Notes: generated by a model not told the origin, from the letters alone. A stretch of 64,000 nt of DNA from Paramacrobiotus metropolitanus (GCF_019649055.1 NW_026570237.1:124001-188000); one strand, 5' to 3'. Positions 31,433-42,393 are shown, numbered from the stretch's first letter. Numbers and translations are program-made.

Positions 31433-31825
31433 ATCTTCAACTGTCAGTGCTGAACAGTTGTTGATACTGGTTTTCATATTATGACTTACTCCGAAAAGGC
31501 CTCGAGCAATATTATTAAAATTAACATTAGAACAATGCATGTTCCCATAACTGCTTCGCAAAAGTTCTTTTTACACACTAGGCGTGCCATTTTGATAGTA
31601 TATTTTCTAGCTTATGTATGGTGATTTATTATGATTTCGTGCCTTTAATACTTACTTTAAAGTGAAAACACAATCCAGACAACCGATTATATAATACAAT
31701 CAAAAATTAAAATTTTGTCTAATGATAATATCATCGAATTGTGTGCGGATGTTAGTATTGCATATGTAGCGTGTTTCATACACGTATGAAATATATACAG
31801 TGTACAGTTGTGATGACTCATGTGT
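31433..31825. other. AT-rich non-coding stretch after the polymerase
   Basis: No gene is visible. The right end of the Polinton should fall here. A short palindrome-rich patch (CATACACGTATG, 31780-31791) is present, but no inverted repeat shared with the left side was found. Confidence 0.4.
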
Positions 31826-31826
31826 G

Positions 31827-31893
31827 GGAGTTGGGAGCTGTAGTTATAAAGTGCAACCGGGAATTGTAACTAGAAAGTCCAGCTCCCAACTCC
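31827..31893. repeat. 14-bp inverted repeat with TGTGGGAG-like end
   Basis: GGAGTTGGGAGCTG (31827-31840) is followed by its exact reverse complement at 31880-31893. The left side reads TGTGGGAGTT, the same ten bases that start the LTR at 42455. Beyond these ten bases the two sites differ, so this is not a matching LTR. Confidence 0.6.
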
Positions 31894-32304
31894 AGTTTAT
31901 GACGTAAGCCGTCGCCATTTTGTGTTTATATAAGGTCCGTTTTCTTCTAGTGTATCCGTGTTTACGTCGGGTGTATAATACGGATTGTGGATTGAAAATT
32001 TTTCGATGTCAAGGTTACTGAGCAAGCGCGTCGTTGCGCGGCCCGTAGGATATGAATGGGTTAAGGATAAAAATATCCAACCAATTAAGCGTTGAATCGG
32101 GTCAATCTCAGACGGTAATATCATTGTAGACATATTAATAAATGCTGAATAACCGTAAAGGTCCGGATTTGAAAAGCTTTTACCGCTAAGCTTGCGCACA
32201 TACCACGCATTGCTTACCGGTTCCGGCATGTCGATTTCGGTGATGACGGTAATCATGACGATTTTCCAGGCGATCAAGGCAGTGTTCCTGGGAATTTCCC
32301 GTGG

Positions 32305-32806
32305 TCACGGAACGTGGTATCGGGACGGGGTGATGACGCCACGGACTTCTTGGATGTCGGGGTGTTTGGGGAGTGACAGGACTACGTTCTGCGTGTCTCC
32401 GGCGAGTACGACTGTTCGGTTCGGTATCTCTGGTCTGTCCGTCCTGGTCTGCGGATTATATATCCGTTCCGTCCTTGTGAGCTGTTGTAACTCGTTGTCT
32501 TCCTGGTTCCTTGTCCGTCGATAGATGTGGTATTTCTGTTTTGCCCCTCGGCAGAGGCTAAAACATTTCGCAACTCCAACGCACTTTATACACACAATTG
32601 CACTTACAAGTGTGCCGACAATTGCTGACGTGGCGATCAGGGCAGTTTTCCAATGAGGAAACCAGCCGTCCCACGTGAAGACGGAAGTGTCGACTTTCCA
32701 GTCATCGAATCCGGATTTAGACGTTATGACTCGTAAGGCGGATGTACCGGGTTCGTCGGCCTCTTCGCTGTTCGCCATTGACGCGAGCTGCCCGAAGAGG
32801 TCCATA
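32305..32806 (-). pseudogene. Envelope-like gene, C-terminal membrane-anchor part
   Basis: Minus-strand frame, the env-like part of which begins near 32806. It contains WKTALIATSAIVGTL and further hydrophobic residues (SAIVCIKCVGVAKC), a single membrane-spanning segment of about 23 residues. A Cys-rich basic cytoplasmic start and a 70-residue tail follow. It would anchor a surface glycoprotein. The upstream coding half ends at 33356, and the gap between them holds an unrelated insert. The first 40 or so residues of the open frame (32937 to about 32830) come from that insert, not from the gene. The protein is therefore broken. Confidence 0.6.
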
Positions 32807-33350
32807 ATCCATTTAGCCACACTCCGTGTAGCTAAATGGATGGATCTTCGGATTTTGAAAGATAGTCTACATCGAGCGCGGTTTGGATTTGGATGGGTGA
32901 CCACTCTGAGTTCAGGCTGCGAGTGCATGGCCCGCAAGGCTGTGTGCGACGTGGTTAGTCGGCATCAGCGCTGACCGTACTGAGTGGCGTGTGCGTTTCT
33001 TCGACGCCTGGGCTTAAACGGAACCTCCATGGTTCAACTCGCTCGTCGCATCAGGATAAAGCACCCGCGCTCCATTCCTCATTCAACTACGGATACGGCC
33101 GAACGATACGGATCTTGTTGTCTATAGCGTTTAGTCTGCGTGCTTTATACACGTTTATGTCAATGCTTATTAGCCATTGTCTAGTGTGCCAGTGCATGGG
33201 TCTAATAATGCTTGCAATTCTGAGCTTGTGTTGTATAATAATGCTTGCTTTGTAGCCTTCTGTAGCGGAGTTTGATAATGAGCGTGTGTTGTGTTCGGCC
33301 AGGTTTAAATTCCCATGCTGTGTATGCAAAACACAGCAGGTTAATGGGTT
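32807..33350. mobile_element. Insert with 5S-rRNA-like box C inside the envelope-like gene
   Basis: Plus-strand GCGCGGTTTGGATTTGGATG and GGTGACCAC (32875-32903) resemble the internal promoter end (box C) of 5S rRNA genes. 5S-derived SINEs carry such a region as RNA polymerase III promoter. One side of the insert has a perfect 11-bp inverted repeat (32807-32817 and 32831-32841, ATCCATTTAGC). The other side has a hairpin with GCTGTGT/ACACAGC (33318-33337). The insert separates the two halves of the envelope-like gene. I did not find the 5S box A or a poly-A tail, so SINE identity is tentative. Confidence 0.4.
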
Positions 33351-33355
33351 ACCTG

Positions 33356-35532
33356 CTACCGAGATGAAACTATTAAACTATTAATACTGGATAGGCTATT
33401 GTCAGGTCTGACGTCCGCACCTTGTTCGGCAGAGACGTCTGGTGGCAAATCGAATTTGGCTGCTATGTGGGCATGTTGAATGGCCACCGTTGGCTTCATT
33501 GGGATCCAATCCTTGTTATCCCATTCGTATGTCGTACCGTTGATGACGGCTACTGTCCCGTCGTGGTAGCACGGGATGAATGCTGGTAGCAAGGTCCGGC
33601 CGTCCAGTGACAGCGACCGGTTTGCTGCTATCGGTTCCGTCCCGCATTTCGTCTTCTGTCCCGTTGTTTCCACCGTTAGTTTCCGGCACTGGTACAGTAA
33701 CGCTTGTTGGGCCTGTGGTCCTAGCGTTTGGCACTGTGTGAAACCCAACTGTTCTGCTGCTAGAACTGGGGAGTAAACGGCCATTATTTTTATTAATGCC
33801 AAATTGTTTTTTCTGACCGTACAGTCCAGCATTCCGGTTTCTTTTGCTATTTCGTTCCCCATTTTAAGAAGTTCCCGCTTAAGCCATTCTTCATGAGAGA
33901 TTCTGTACTGTTCCCTTGAGTAGGGGTTATCGGGGTTAAATGGCTTCGGTGTGGTTTCTGGTTCGATGTCAGCTGCTGGCGGTGTTGGTGGTGTTGCAAG
34001 AGTGTACGTTTCGGTTTGTGCAACGAGATCTGGCATGGTTTGGACTCTGGCTTTTGATCTGCTCGTCGCTACAGCTGGGGCTGGAGTCGGAATTGGAGCT
34101 GGTGGAAGTGCCCTTTGTGCATATGCTCCGGGCAGGATCCAGTTTTCGTTATAAACGGGTTCTGGTACTACGCTGTTTGGATCCCGCGTTTCATAACGGC
34201 GGGAACCGTAGTCTTCATTCATTTGGTTCCAATTTTGCGTCTTCCTCCTATTTTCTTCCTGAAGGGAATCCTGGTGATCGGGAGTCGGTTGTCCTTGGTC
34301 CGGACTGGAAGGAGGTAGTCCATACCATTCTTCGGTAGTCGACTGCCGAGGAGGAGGCTGCGTGTACGGTGTTCGTACCGTTACCGGAAAGGTCATGGTG
34401 TACCTTGGTTCATAGTGGTCCGTTGGTGGGGCCGGTGTGTCCGGTCGTATTACTATGGTCGGTTGGGTGTGTTGTTCATTTAATCCCACTTCCGGTACTG
34501 GGACCTGTACGGACTCAGTGGTGATTCCAGGTTTACGTTGTCTGAGTCGGCTTTCACGGGCATCTTCCTGTTGCATTTGCCTGAACCGTTCTCTTCTGGA
34601 TGCCCTTTCCGAATCGTCGTCGTCGGGCGTTTGTCGGACGCTTCTTGTTGGGAGCGACCTTTTGATACGGTTTATTTGTAGGTTGTCTTTCATCATATCC
34701 GACGCCATCCAGACGAAGGATACTAACACGTCCTGGAATCCATGCACGATGTTGTACACCTTTTCATGGAATGAGCAGTTTGTTTTTGCTGGGTCTACGT
34801 AAATGATTAAGTCAGCCTCTCTTGCCGGGTCACTGATTAGCATGGTTCGATCTTCCATGATTATACCATACCCTTGGGCCTGGATGATTCGTTCAAACTG
34901 ACACTTGGTGTTCTCAGGGTTTTCCTTGGGATTCCATATGAAGGTCAGCTGGCCACGTTGGGCATGGCCGGTTTTCCTGGATGTTCCCAAAGCTCCTTTC
35001 ATAGATAGAATTTCCGCACCTTCTTTTTCCTGTGAAATGGTTACCGGTTCGACGGTGCAGCTAGTTGTTGTGGTATTGACCTCTTTATAGTAACCCCAGT
35101 TTTCTTCGGGCCTCTTGTGGTACGTGTACGTTTCAGTGTTAGGCTGACGGTTCATAGGCTGGCCGAAACAGGCTAAGGTCTGGTGCATCCTCCTGCACTC
35201 GTCCTCCGTGAGGATACGCGGTTCTTCAAACTGGAATGACGTTGACCGCCACAGCAGGTCGGTTCTTACGCGCATTGTGTGCGTTGTGGATTTGCACGCG
35301 GTGCCCATAAAGGTCGTCGTTCTACGTTTCATGGCATAAATGCTGTAGACCAAGTCACGCGGTGCCGGGTACTTTCTGCTGTCCGGCTCTGGGCATTGTC
35401 CGTAGTGCTGGATGTCCAAAGCTCCGAGGAATCGTTTCTCGGTGCAATCGCAGACTTCGGCTTGGATCGCTGAGGCACTATCAAAAAGGAAAAATGGCAG
35501 TAACAGAACTAGTGCCGTCCGAAGGTACCAGT
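33356..35532 (-). pseudogene. Envelope-like glycoprotein gene, N-terminal part
   Basis: The long open frame (about 720 codons, ending in TAG at 33356-33358) begins upstream of 35419 with a signal-peptide-like run (TALVLLLPFFLFDSASA, about 35515-35465). A Cys-containing ectodomain with several N-x-S/T sites follows. A basic cleavage-like site INRIKRSLP lies near residue 255 of the 687-residue part. A long, disordered, charged and proline-rich region and a Cys-containing C-terminal part come after. No ATG precedes the signal segment in frame, so expression from a spliced mRNA is likely, as for retroviral env. It would mediate surface attachment or fusion; the viral donor family cannot be told by eye. 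The membrane anchor is separated by an insert. Confidence 0.6.
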
Positions 35533-36873
35533 CTGGTTTCTTGGTCTGGCGCTTGGAGGATAGTTATCCCGTCACGTCCTCGTGTACCCGTGCCTTGTTT
35601 GGCGGGTCTTGGTTTGGGATCTGCGGTTTGGACTGTTGGCTGGGTCGGTTGTTCTAGAATGTCCGGCTCAGAAAAGTCCATTACGGGTATCGGAACCGAA
35701 TCGGTTTCCTTTATGGGACTTGTCTGATTCTCAGGTGTTTTGTCCACCGCGGTTTTGAAAGGTGTTGTAGGGTACTGTTTTCGTTTCGTACCTGAGACTG
35801 GCCTCATCGGCTTTGCCCTCTTCCAGTGGCGGAGTCCCCGTAAGTTTTATGGGCTGTACTGATCCGGCTGGTCCTGGCGATTTTATGGGTGATCCTGGCA
35901 ACTTCGCAGGGATCTTGGTTACCGTAGGTCCAGAGCTTTCCAGTGGGAATTCGTAGTCGTCCTCATCCTTTGGTAACCAGTGAAAGGGACGTTCTTCTGT
36001 GGGATCGACGCCGGTGGCTTCGACTCCTTTTGGGAAAAGGTCAAAGTCATCCTCAAATTCCTTCCTGGAATGGTAAGGTTTCAACATAGCGACATTGAGC
36101 ACGGTACCGACACTTTTTCCGGGTTTGAAATAATTGATTCGGTAGCTGTTTGCTCCGGTTTGCTCCAGGACGGTGTAAGGTCCATGGTAGAAGTGGGCCA
36201 ATTTCCGGCTTTTTCCTTGTTCCACAGTAGGGGAGAAGAGCCATACTTCGTCTCCTTCTTTAAAGAATATGGGCTTCCGTCCTGCGTCATACGTCAATGC
36301 TGCCTGTCGTTGTTGTTCGACAAGGCTTGTCTTGACCCATTCGTATATGTTCTCGACGTTGGACTTCATATCCTCGAAGAATGGTTGGTCGATCGGGACT
36401 GGATACGCGGTGTCAAAGAACAAGCATTCTACTCCATGGAGGATCTTGTATGGACTGATGCCCGTAGTGCTGTTCGGTGCCGCGTTTAAGGCAAATACGA
36501 CCCATGGGACAAGCTTGGCCCAATCTTTCTGGTTATCCTGGCGCAGTTTTGCCAGGCAATTGACCAATGGATGATGCTTTCGTTCCAGCTTACCTTGGAC
36601 TTGGGGTCGGTAGGACGTGGACGTTATGTGTTTGATGTCCAGCATCTTGGTCATTTGTTTTAGTACGTCATTAACGAATTCCAATCCGTTATCCGTCCGG
36701 ATTTGGATCGGGAATCAATTTCTTAAGCATACTTCTTCCAAAAGGAATTCAGCAACGGTCAGTGCTGTGTGGTTCCTTACCGGTTTGGCCATTAGGAACG
36801 ATGAGAATTCGCATACGCAGGTGAGAATGTATACGCATCCGTTGCTAGCCGACGGTGTCCAGTATTAAGTGCG
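35481..36873 (-). pseudogene. Gypsy integrase, core and GPY/F C-terminal domain
   Basis: The catalytic core runs from about 36870 leftward. The first Asp is in a LILDTVG segment (about 36855), the second in IRTDNGLEF (about 36700), and the Glu in QGKLERKH, 35 residues after the second Asp, so the D,D-35-E spacing is kept. A TGA interrupts the core near 36717-36719. The C-terminal part has EGDEVWLFSP and HFYHGPYTVLEQTGANSYRI, the GPY/F module typical of this retroelement group, followed by a proline-rich tail. The tail continues in another frame (35807-35481). The enzyme would insert the DNA copy into the genome. Confidence 0.85.
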
Positions 36874-37479
36874 TCATTGGTCTCTTGGGGATCTGCATTT
36901 TTGCATGTATCCTCCGGTGTGGCGTCCGGCATTTCGTGTCTGGCATACTTCACAGGAGGCGACGAACTTTCGGACTACTTTTGCCATGTTTTTAAAGTAG
37001 AAACGCTTGCTTACGATGTCCATGCACTTACTGAACCCGAGATGGGCCAATCCGGCTTTGGAATCGTGAACGGACTTCAACATGTCCATCCACATGGACT
37101 TTGGCAAAACCAAGCAATGGTAGGTCTGGCTATTAACTTCGGTCATGTGGAAAAGGATTCCAGCATCCATGTAGAAGTCTCCGGCTAAGTTCTTCACTCT
37201 CTGGGTTGGCTCTGGATCTTGGTTCTCCAGAAAGTCCATGATGGGTCCGGCAAATGGATCCATTAACTGTTCAATGCGGATGTCAATGGCCCTTGTTGAA
37301 AAACATGGGAAAGTGATTTCTTCCGGATAGTCTGGATCGACTGGGTTCCTTGAAAGGGCATCCGCATCCAGGTTCTGCTTTCCGGCTCGGTGGATTAGGT
37401 TGAGGTCGAACTCTGACAGGCGGAGAGACCAACGCTGTAGCTTACCGTTTTCGGTTCGGAGTTGGAAGAGCCATTGCAT
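36874..37479 (-). pseudogene. RNase H end and integrase zinc-binding domain
   Basis: The frame carries the end of RNase H (HRAGKQNLDADALSR) and the H2C2 zinc domain of integrase. Its ligands can be seen in SVHDSKAGLAHLGF (two His) and ASCEVCQTRN (two Cys). The first part (WSLRLSEFDLNLIHRAGKQ) is the usual link between the two. It opens in a different frame from the upstream RNase H part because of frame changes near 37480-37600, one with a TAG near 37503. Order and spacing are those of gypsy-type pol. Confidence 0.85.
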
Positions 37480-38240
37480 GCTGGCATGGTCCGTGTATAC
37501 AGTAACCTATCGCCCGGCCACGTACTGGCGATATTTTGTTGTGGCATAAAGGATGGCAAGGCATTCCTTCTCGGTTGTGGAAAGGTTTCGTTCGGGTTTT
37601 GACAGCTTTCTACTGCAATAACTGACCGGGTGCCATCCGTCAGTATGCTTTGCACAAGGACCGCATCGATGGCGTAATCCGATGCGTCTACGTGCAACAC
37701 CGTTTCGAGGGAGTCGTCAAAGTACGATAGGACCGGGGCGGAGCAAAGCAGCTCCTTCAGTGTGTCAAAGGCTTTTTGGCATTCCGGTGTCCAGTCGAAC
37801 TTACGATTCTTCAGTTCTTTCGGTGGTCCGGAATAGAGTTTTGTCAACGGGTCGGCGATCCTGGCAAAATTCGGGACAAATTGCCTGTAAAACGAGGCAA
37901 GTCCCACAAATGACCTTACTCCTTTTACGTCCTGTGGAACTGGGAAGTCGCGGACCGCTGCTGTTTTGTCGGGGTCGGAGCTGATCCCATTGGCACTGAC
38001 AATGAATCCCAGGACTTTATGGCTGGGTACACCAAACTTACATTTCTTTGGGTTGACCGTGAATCCGGCTTCGCGGAGTCGGTGTAAGGCTTCGCCTAGG
38101 ATCCGTTTGAGTTCTTCGAATGTCTTCGTGGCGATCATGATGTCATCCACAAAGGCCTGTAGTTCGCCCTTGGCAATCATGTCGCCAAAAATCTGATTGA
38201 TGACCTGCTGAAAGACGGCTGTGCCTTGTTTACACCAAAG
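37480..38240 (-). pseudogene. Reverse transcriptase C-terminal half and RNase H
   Basis: QAFVDDIMIAT (about 38155) holds the catalytic Y/F-x-D-D box. KKCKFGVPSHKVLGFIVS and the thumb-like FVGLASFYRQFVPNFA follow. RNase H starts with TVLHVDASDYAIDAVL (first catalytic Asp). After SVIAVESC-type sequence near 37620 the frame departs from the family, showing a 1-nt change. The left end of the preceding frame and the right end of this one overlap out of phase near 38200-38240, another 1-nt break. The enzyme copies element RNA into DNA and removes the RNA strand. Confidence 0.85.
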
Positions 38241-40237
38241 GGCATGCGGGTATAGGCAAAACTGCCTATCGGCGTGGTAATTGTAAGCAGGTGCTGGGAC
38301 TTCTGGGCAATGGGGATCTGGTTAAATGCCTGGACAAGGTCCAGGGAGACGAAGTACTTACATCCAGCGGCCTGGTCCAGAATGTCCTGGACCCGCGGCA
38401 TAGCGTACCGCATTGGTATTAAGTACTTGTTCAAGTTCCGGAGGTCCGCACACATCCGGATTCCTCCGTCCTTGGGCTGAGCCGGTACCACAGCACTCTG
38501 CCAACTGGATCGGGAAGGCACGAGGATGCCTTGGTCGACCAGTTTATTTACTTGGGCGATTATGGCTTCGCGTTCCTTCGGAGCGAAACGCCTGGCTGGC
38601 TGCCAAACAGTTCTGGCTCCATCGACAATGTGAAGTTTGACCGGGTTGATGTTGGCTGCTTTTAGCGGTTGGCCCTCCTTGGGCCAAAGGTCATCGAAGT
38701 CTTGCAAAAGCAACAAGAGGTCGATGCGCTCATCGTTTGTTAAGTGGTTACCTATGGTCAGTTGAGAATAGTCGAGGTAATCACTAGCGTTTTTATTTTC
38801 TTCAGACGGGACCAATTCTTCGGTTGCAAACTGAGTATGAATATGGTAACCTTTTCCTTGTAAAATCTGTAGCAAAGCTTCTTTTTGTTCTGAATCCCAA
38901 TCCTTTAGAAACTGTGCGAGATGTGGTTGACCGAAGATTACATCGTAATCGTCCGGGTGTCGTTCCACTACGTCCATGGTTAGGATCAGGTCCGAGCCCA
39001 TGATGTTAGTTGGGACTTCGATTGTTCCAAGTGTCTGGACCGAGTGTCCACTGACGCTCCGCAGGTTCTTAGTGTTTTCTGGAACGATCCAATCTTCCAT
39101 GCCCATCGTCTTCACTGTTTCTATGGCGATCGTGGTTACCGAAGAGCCGGTGTCCAGTAGGGACCACGTCTGGTTCTGGCCCCATATCTTCATTGGGATG
39201 ATCGGAGGTGTGTTTGGGATTATGCGATCCTGGGCCAAGAAGAACAAGGCGTATAGTGTGTCAGGATTGCTTACCGGGTTTGGTCCGTGTCGTCTGGAAC
39301 GATCGGTCCGTGCGTTCTGTCTTCCCATCAAGGATTCCGGTGATAACGAACGTCGGGGATATGGTTCCGGCCGCCAACCGATGTCATGCGTTGTGGGCGG
39401 CGGTAAAGACCGACGGGATGTGGTCTCGTTGGCACGTAGTTCCATGGGTCGCACGTTGGCCCGAAGTCGATACCCATCATAACCGGATGGTTGCCTCCGT
39501 ACCGTACTGTATTCGGGGACTTCGTTCCGGTGAAACTGCTGTCGTAGCCAATTTCGGAGTGCCGGGGTTTGCGCTGGAACTGGGTTCAAACTTGTCGTTT
39601 TTCCGACGTTCCGGCGAGGTCGTCCGGGTTCGTCGTAGATGGTTTCTGGCATGCGTGTGCGGCCGATCATTGTATTGATACGGGCCTGCGCTGGTGGGTA
39701 CTGCCGAATCGTTTGTTCTAAATGACTCAATTTCTTCCCAAGATCTTTCATTGAACCATTAATCTCTAGGACATTTTCTTGGATATTTTGAATACAATTT
39801 TGCATCTCTGTTTCAAGACTCACCCACGGTGAAGTGTCGGTCCGAGATGTAGATGGTGTTTCGTCATCTAGATTTGTTGACGGTTTGAGTTTCATGAGTT
39901 TGTCCATCAGATGTCGGGTATGGTCCAGCGTTTGGGATGCATCTTCCCACCAGGTTTCAATCTCAGCGTTCCGCGGTGGATCAGGGCTGGCCGGGTCTTC
40001 AGTAGAATTCTTGGGTTCTTCAATTTCACAGAACTTCCAAGTCGAAGCCAGCGTAACGTTCTTAATTTCCCGGAGGGTCATGTTGTCCGGCATGCGGTGG
40101 AATTTGATATTCCACTTCCCATCTTCGTTGTAGGCTGCGGTGGATACCGAGCCAATGGGCAGTTTTTCCTCGATATCCACAAGTGTCAAGGATACCACGT
40201 AGTCCAAGCTGTCCTTCTTTGGTACTAGCGGTCGACG
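38177..40237 (-). pseudogene. Gypsy pol N-terminal part: protease and reverse transcriptase
   Basis: This frame is open from just after the gag stop and in the same phase as gag. Residues 1-320 are a long linker with a coiled-coil-like part (CIQNIQENVLEINGSMKDLG). The protease active site WSLLDTGSSVTTI is near residue 351. The reverse transcriptase begins near residue 560, with DQGILVPSRSSWQSAVV, MCADLRNLNKYL and YFVSLDLVQAFNQIP (first catalytic Asp), then FAYTRMPFGV. The frame ends out of phase at 38177 owing to a 1-nt change near 38215-38235. Pol would be made as a Gag-Pol fusion. Confidence 0.9.
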
Positions 40238-41758
40238 TTAAAGGTATGACCTTACCAAGTAAATTTGTTTCTGACTTTTAAGCGATGGAAGGCATATCAT
40301 CGGGACGCGGTATATCGTGTACCCGGTGTATCCAATTCGTACTTCAAACGCCTCCATGGCTTTAAAAAAATGGACCAACTCGTTGTCACCCAAGAACTGG
40401 TTCGTGTTACTGATTTGGAAATGTGTATCCCTTTGATGACATTGCGGGGTCAAAGGTCCTATCTTTCCATTTGCAACGAGCCGTCCCCAAGTGGAATGGA
40501 GGTCCGCTAATTGGGCTAGTTTGACTGCTTCCTCTACCGGTGTTCCGGTCGGCCAAGCAGCTTTTCGCTGATGGAGATCCACTTCGTTGAAGGATTGCTC
40601 CATTCTCGCCTCTTGTTCTTCTTCCCAGGAGCGTTTCTTCATTGTCTCTTTTTGAGCCGGTGGGAATACTGGGGTTGGAGTACCGTTTTCCCATTGTGTG
40701 TAAACGACCATCCTGGGATTTTTCTCGCGGTGCGGAATTTTCTTTGGAGTCGACTCTGTTGGCTCGGTCACTTCCACTGGATCAGCTTCTTGATCCTGTG
40801 GTTTCATGCTTACCGACTGGGTACTGGTCGAAGGTTCCTGGTCCCCATCGGTTTCTCTGCCAGATTCGGTGTCCAAGCTGGACTGTTGGTCCTGGTCAGG
40901 TTCCAGGCCCGACTCGGCATCCGGGGTCGTGGTCGGCGTAGCCGAGGTTCCGGATACTGGTTCTTCTCCACCCATAAAGTAGGAGGTGCCTTGACGGCGC
41001 GGCTGCGGTGATTTGTTCGCGTTTCTGCAGAACGTTTCAGTGTGCCCAATCTTGCCACAAGTGTTGCACTTACGTATGACCTTCGTCTGGAGTTCCGGTG
41101 GCGTGGCTCGTTGGGGAGTCTCTCGCCTGGGTTGTTCCCTTTGTCGGTTCTGCATGTTCTGGGATCCACTTTGGGTCCCGTAATTTCCGAAGTTTCGGTT
41201 TGGAGGTCTTGAGTTCCCGGAGTTCCAGAAGTTTGGTCGGGTTCCGACGTTAGAATAACTTCTTCCTCGGTAGGAATTCCCTCGGTTTCCCCGAAAGGGC
41301 GTTTGGCTTCGCGCCCTGTCAAACCGTTGTGGCCAATTACGTTGGCTTTGTTGGGACTTACCGGAACCGGGTTCATTAACACTTTCGTTAGGTTGCATCA
41401 TGGTGCGACGAAGCTCCTGTTGTTTGTTTTCAAGGTAGCGGTACGGTTGAAACTTATCCGTAAGTTCTTTCTTGAGCTCGTCCCATCGCTCCTGGTCGGT
41501 TGTAGCGGTGCTGGCCGGTCTTGGACGGTTCCGGAACCAGATTCCGGCATTTCCGGTCATGGCTAATTTCATTTGCTGAAGCATCTGGGTGTGGGACCAT
41601 CCTTGCCCATCGCACACCGTTTCGAATTCCTGAAGGCAAAGTCCGATGTCCTCTCCTGGTTTCTCGCTAAACCGGGGTGGACGGATCGGTGCTGGAGCTT
41701 TGAGGTCTATGGCTCGTGCGGCCGTGACAGCACGGATAATGTCGTCCGTGGTGCTCAT
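40238..41758 (-). CDS. gag: Gypsy Gag protein, 506 aa
   Basis: This is one of the few intact long frames. It starts at ATG 41758 and ends in TAA at 40238-40240. The N-terminal third has the retrotransposon Gag capsid-like pattern (FETVCDGQGWSHTQMLQQMK, then WFRNRPRP and a W-x-x-L-K helix). A Gly/Arg/Asn-rich RNA-binding region follows (FRGNRGNSYRGRSYSN). One CCHC zinc knuckle CNTCGKIGHTETFC lies at about residues 231-244. A long acidic, Pro/Thr-rich tail follows and ends in a hydrophobic stretch. Gag would assemble particles and package element RNA. Its stop is followed in the same frame by pol. Confidence 0.85.
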   Translation of the reverse strand: MSTTDDIIRAVTAARAIDLKAPAPIRPPRFSEKPGEDIGLCLQEFETVCDGQGWSHTQMLQQMKLAMTGNAGIWFRNRPRPASTATTDQERWDELKKELTDKFQPYRYLENKQQELRRTMMQPNESVNEPGSGKSQQSQRNWPQRFDRARSQTPFRGNRGNSYRGRSYSNVGTRPNFWNSGNSRPPNRNFGNYGTQSGSQNMQNRQREQPRRETPQRATPPELQTKVIRKCNTCGKIGHTETFCRNANKSPQPRRQGTSYFMGGEEPVSGTSATPTTTPDAESGLEPDQDQQSSLDTESGRETDGDQEPSTSTQSVSMKPQDQEADPVEVTEPTESTPKKIPHREKNPRMVVYTQWENGTPTPVFPPAQKETMKKRSWEEEQEARMEQSFNEVDLHQRKAAWPTGTPVEEAVKLAQLADLHSTWGRLVANGKIGPLTPQCHQRDTHFQISNTNQFLGDNELVHFFKAMEAFEVRIGYTGYTIYRVPMICLPSLKSQKQIYLVRSYL

Positions 41759-42131
41759 GTTTGATCCCGCCGTGGGACGGTCGGTTTCCTGAGTTTGATC
41801 CTGGGAGTCTTGTTCCGACTTGACCTCTTCGTCGAAAACAGAGGAATCTGTTTCGGTTCGGACTGGCTCTCCGGTTTTGGTCGGGAGTTCGTCCGGGTTT
41901 ACGTTTTGGGCGGGTTGCGGGACTCCTTGCGAGGGTCCGGCTTCACCGTCCCTTTGCTCCAGTGTACTTAAAGATTCGACTTACCCCTATGGGTCGTCCT
42001 TCTGCTTTAGTGTAGACGTCTTCTTTATACCGGACGGTATAACTCGGAATCCCTAGGTTCGCTGGGGATGCAGTAGGGTCCTCCGGAAAATCTGGTTGAC
42101 CAGAAAGGTCGCAGGTTCCTGCGGGCTGACT

Positions 42132-42393
42132 GTGACCGAAAGGTCACGCTGTTTGAGATGACCGAAAGATCACGCTGTTGGGATGACCGAAAGGTCACCG
42201 TTTGTGATGTTGGGGATCCGGATCGTGTGTCGGAACCGTCCTAAGGTGTGCACCCCTTTGGGACAGTCCTAAGCTGTTGTAGTTCGGCACCAGTTAGATC
42301 ATGTGGATCTAACGACGATTGGGTGACCGATGGTCACGAAGCTCCACGGTGTGACCGAAGGTCACGGATGTGGATAGTGTGACCGAAGGTCAC
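42132..42393 (-). repeat. Six GTGACC...GGTCAC palindromes in the retroelement leader
   Basis: Palindromes of 15-16 bp lie at 42132-42147, 42158-42173, 42184-42198, 42323-42337, 42351-42365 and 42379-42393. They have the form GTGACCGAAGGTCAC with small changes that mostly keep pairing. A further palindrome GTTAGATC-ATGTG-GATCTAAC lies at 42293-42313. They fall between the primer site and the gag start, where retroelement RNAs carry packaging and dimerisation structures. Confidence 0.85.

Noticed and set aside
31824-32280. 3' LTR of the gypsy-type element
   Set aside because: Only the first ten bases (TGTGGGAGTT) equal the LTR at 42455; the rest does not align.
32875-32990. A functional 5S rRNA gene
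   Set aside because: Only the box C-like part matches; the 5' half, box A and the terminal stem are absent. A 5S-derived insert is the most that can be said.
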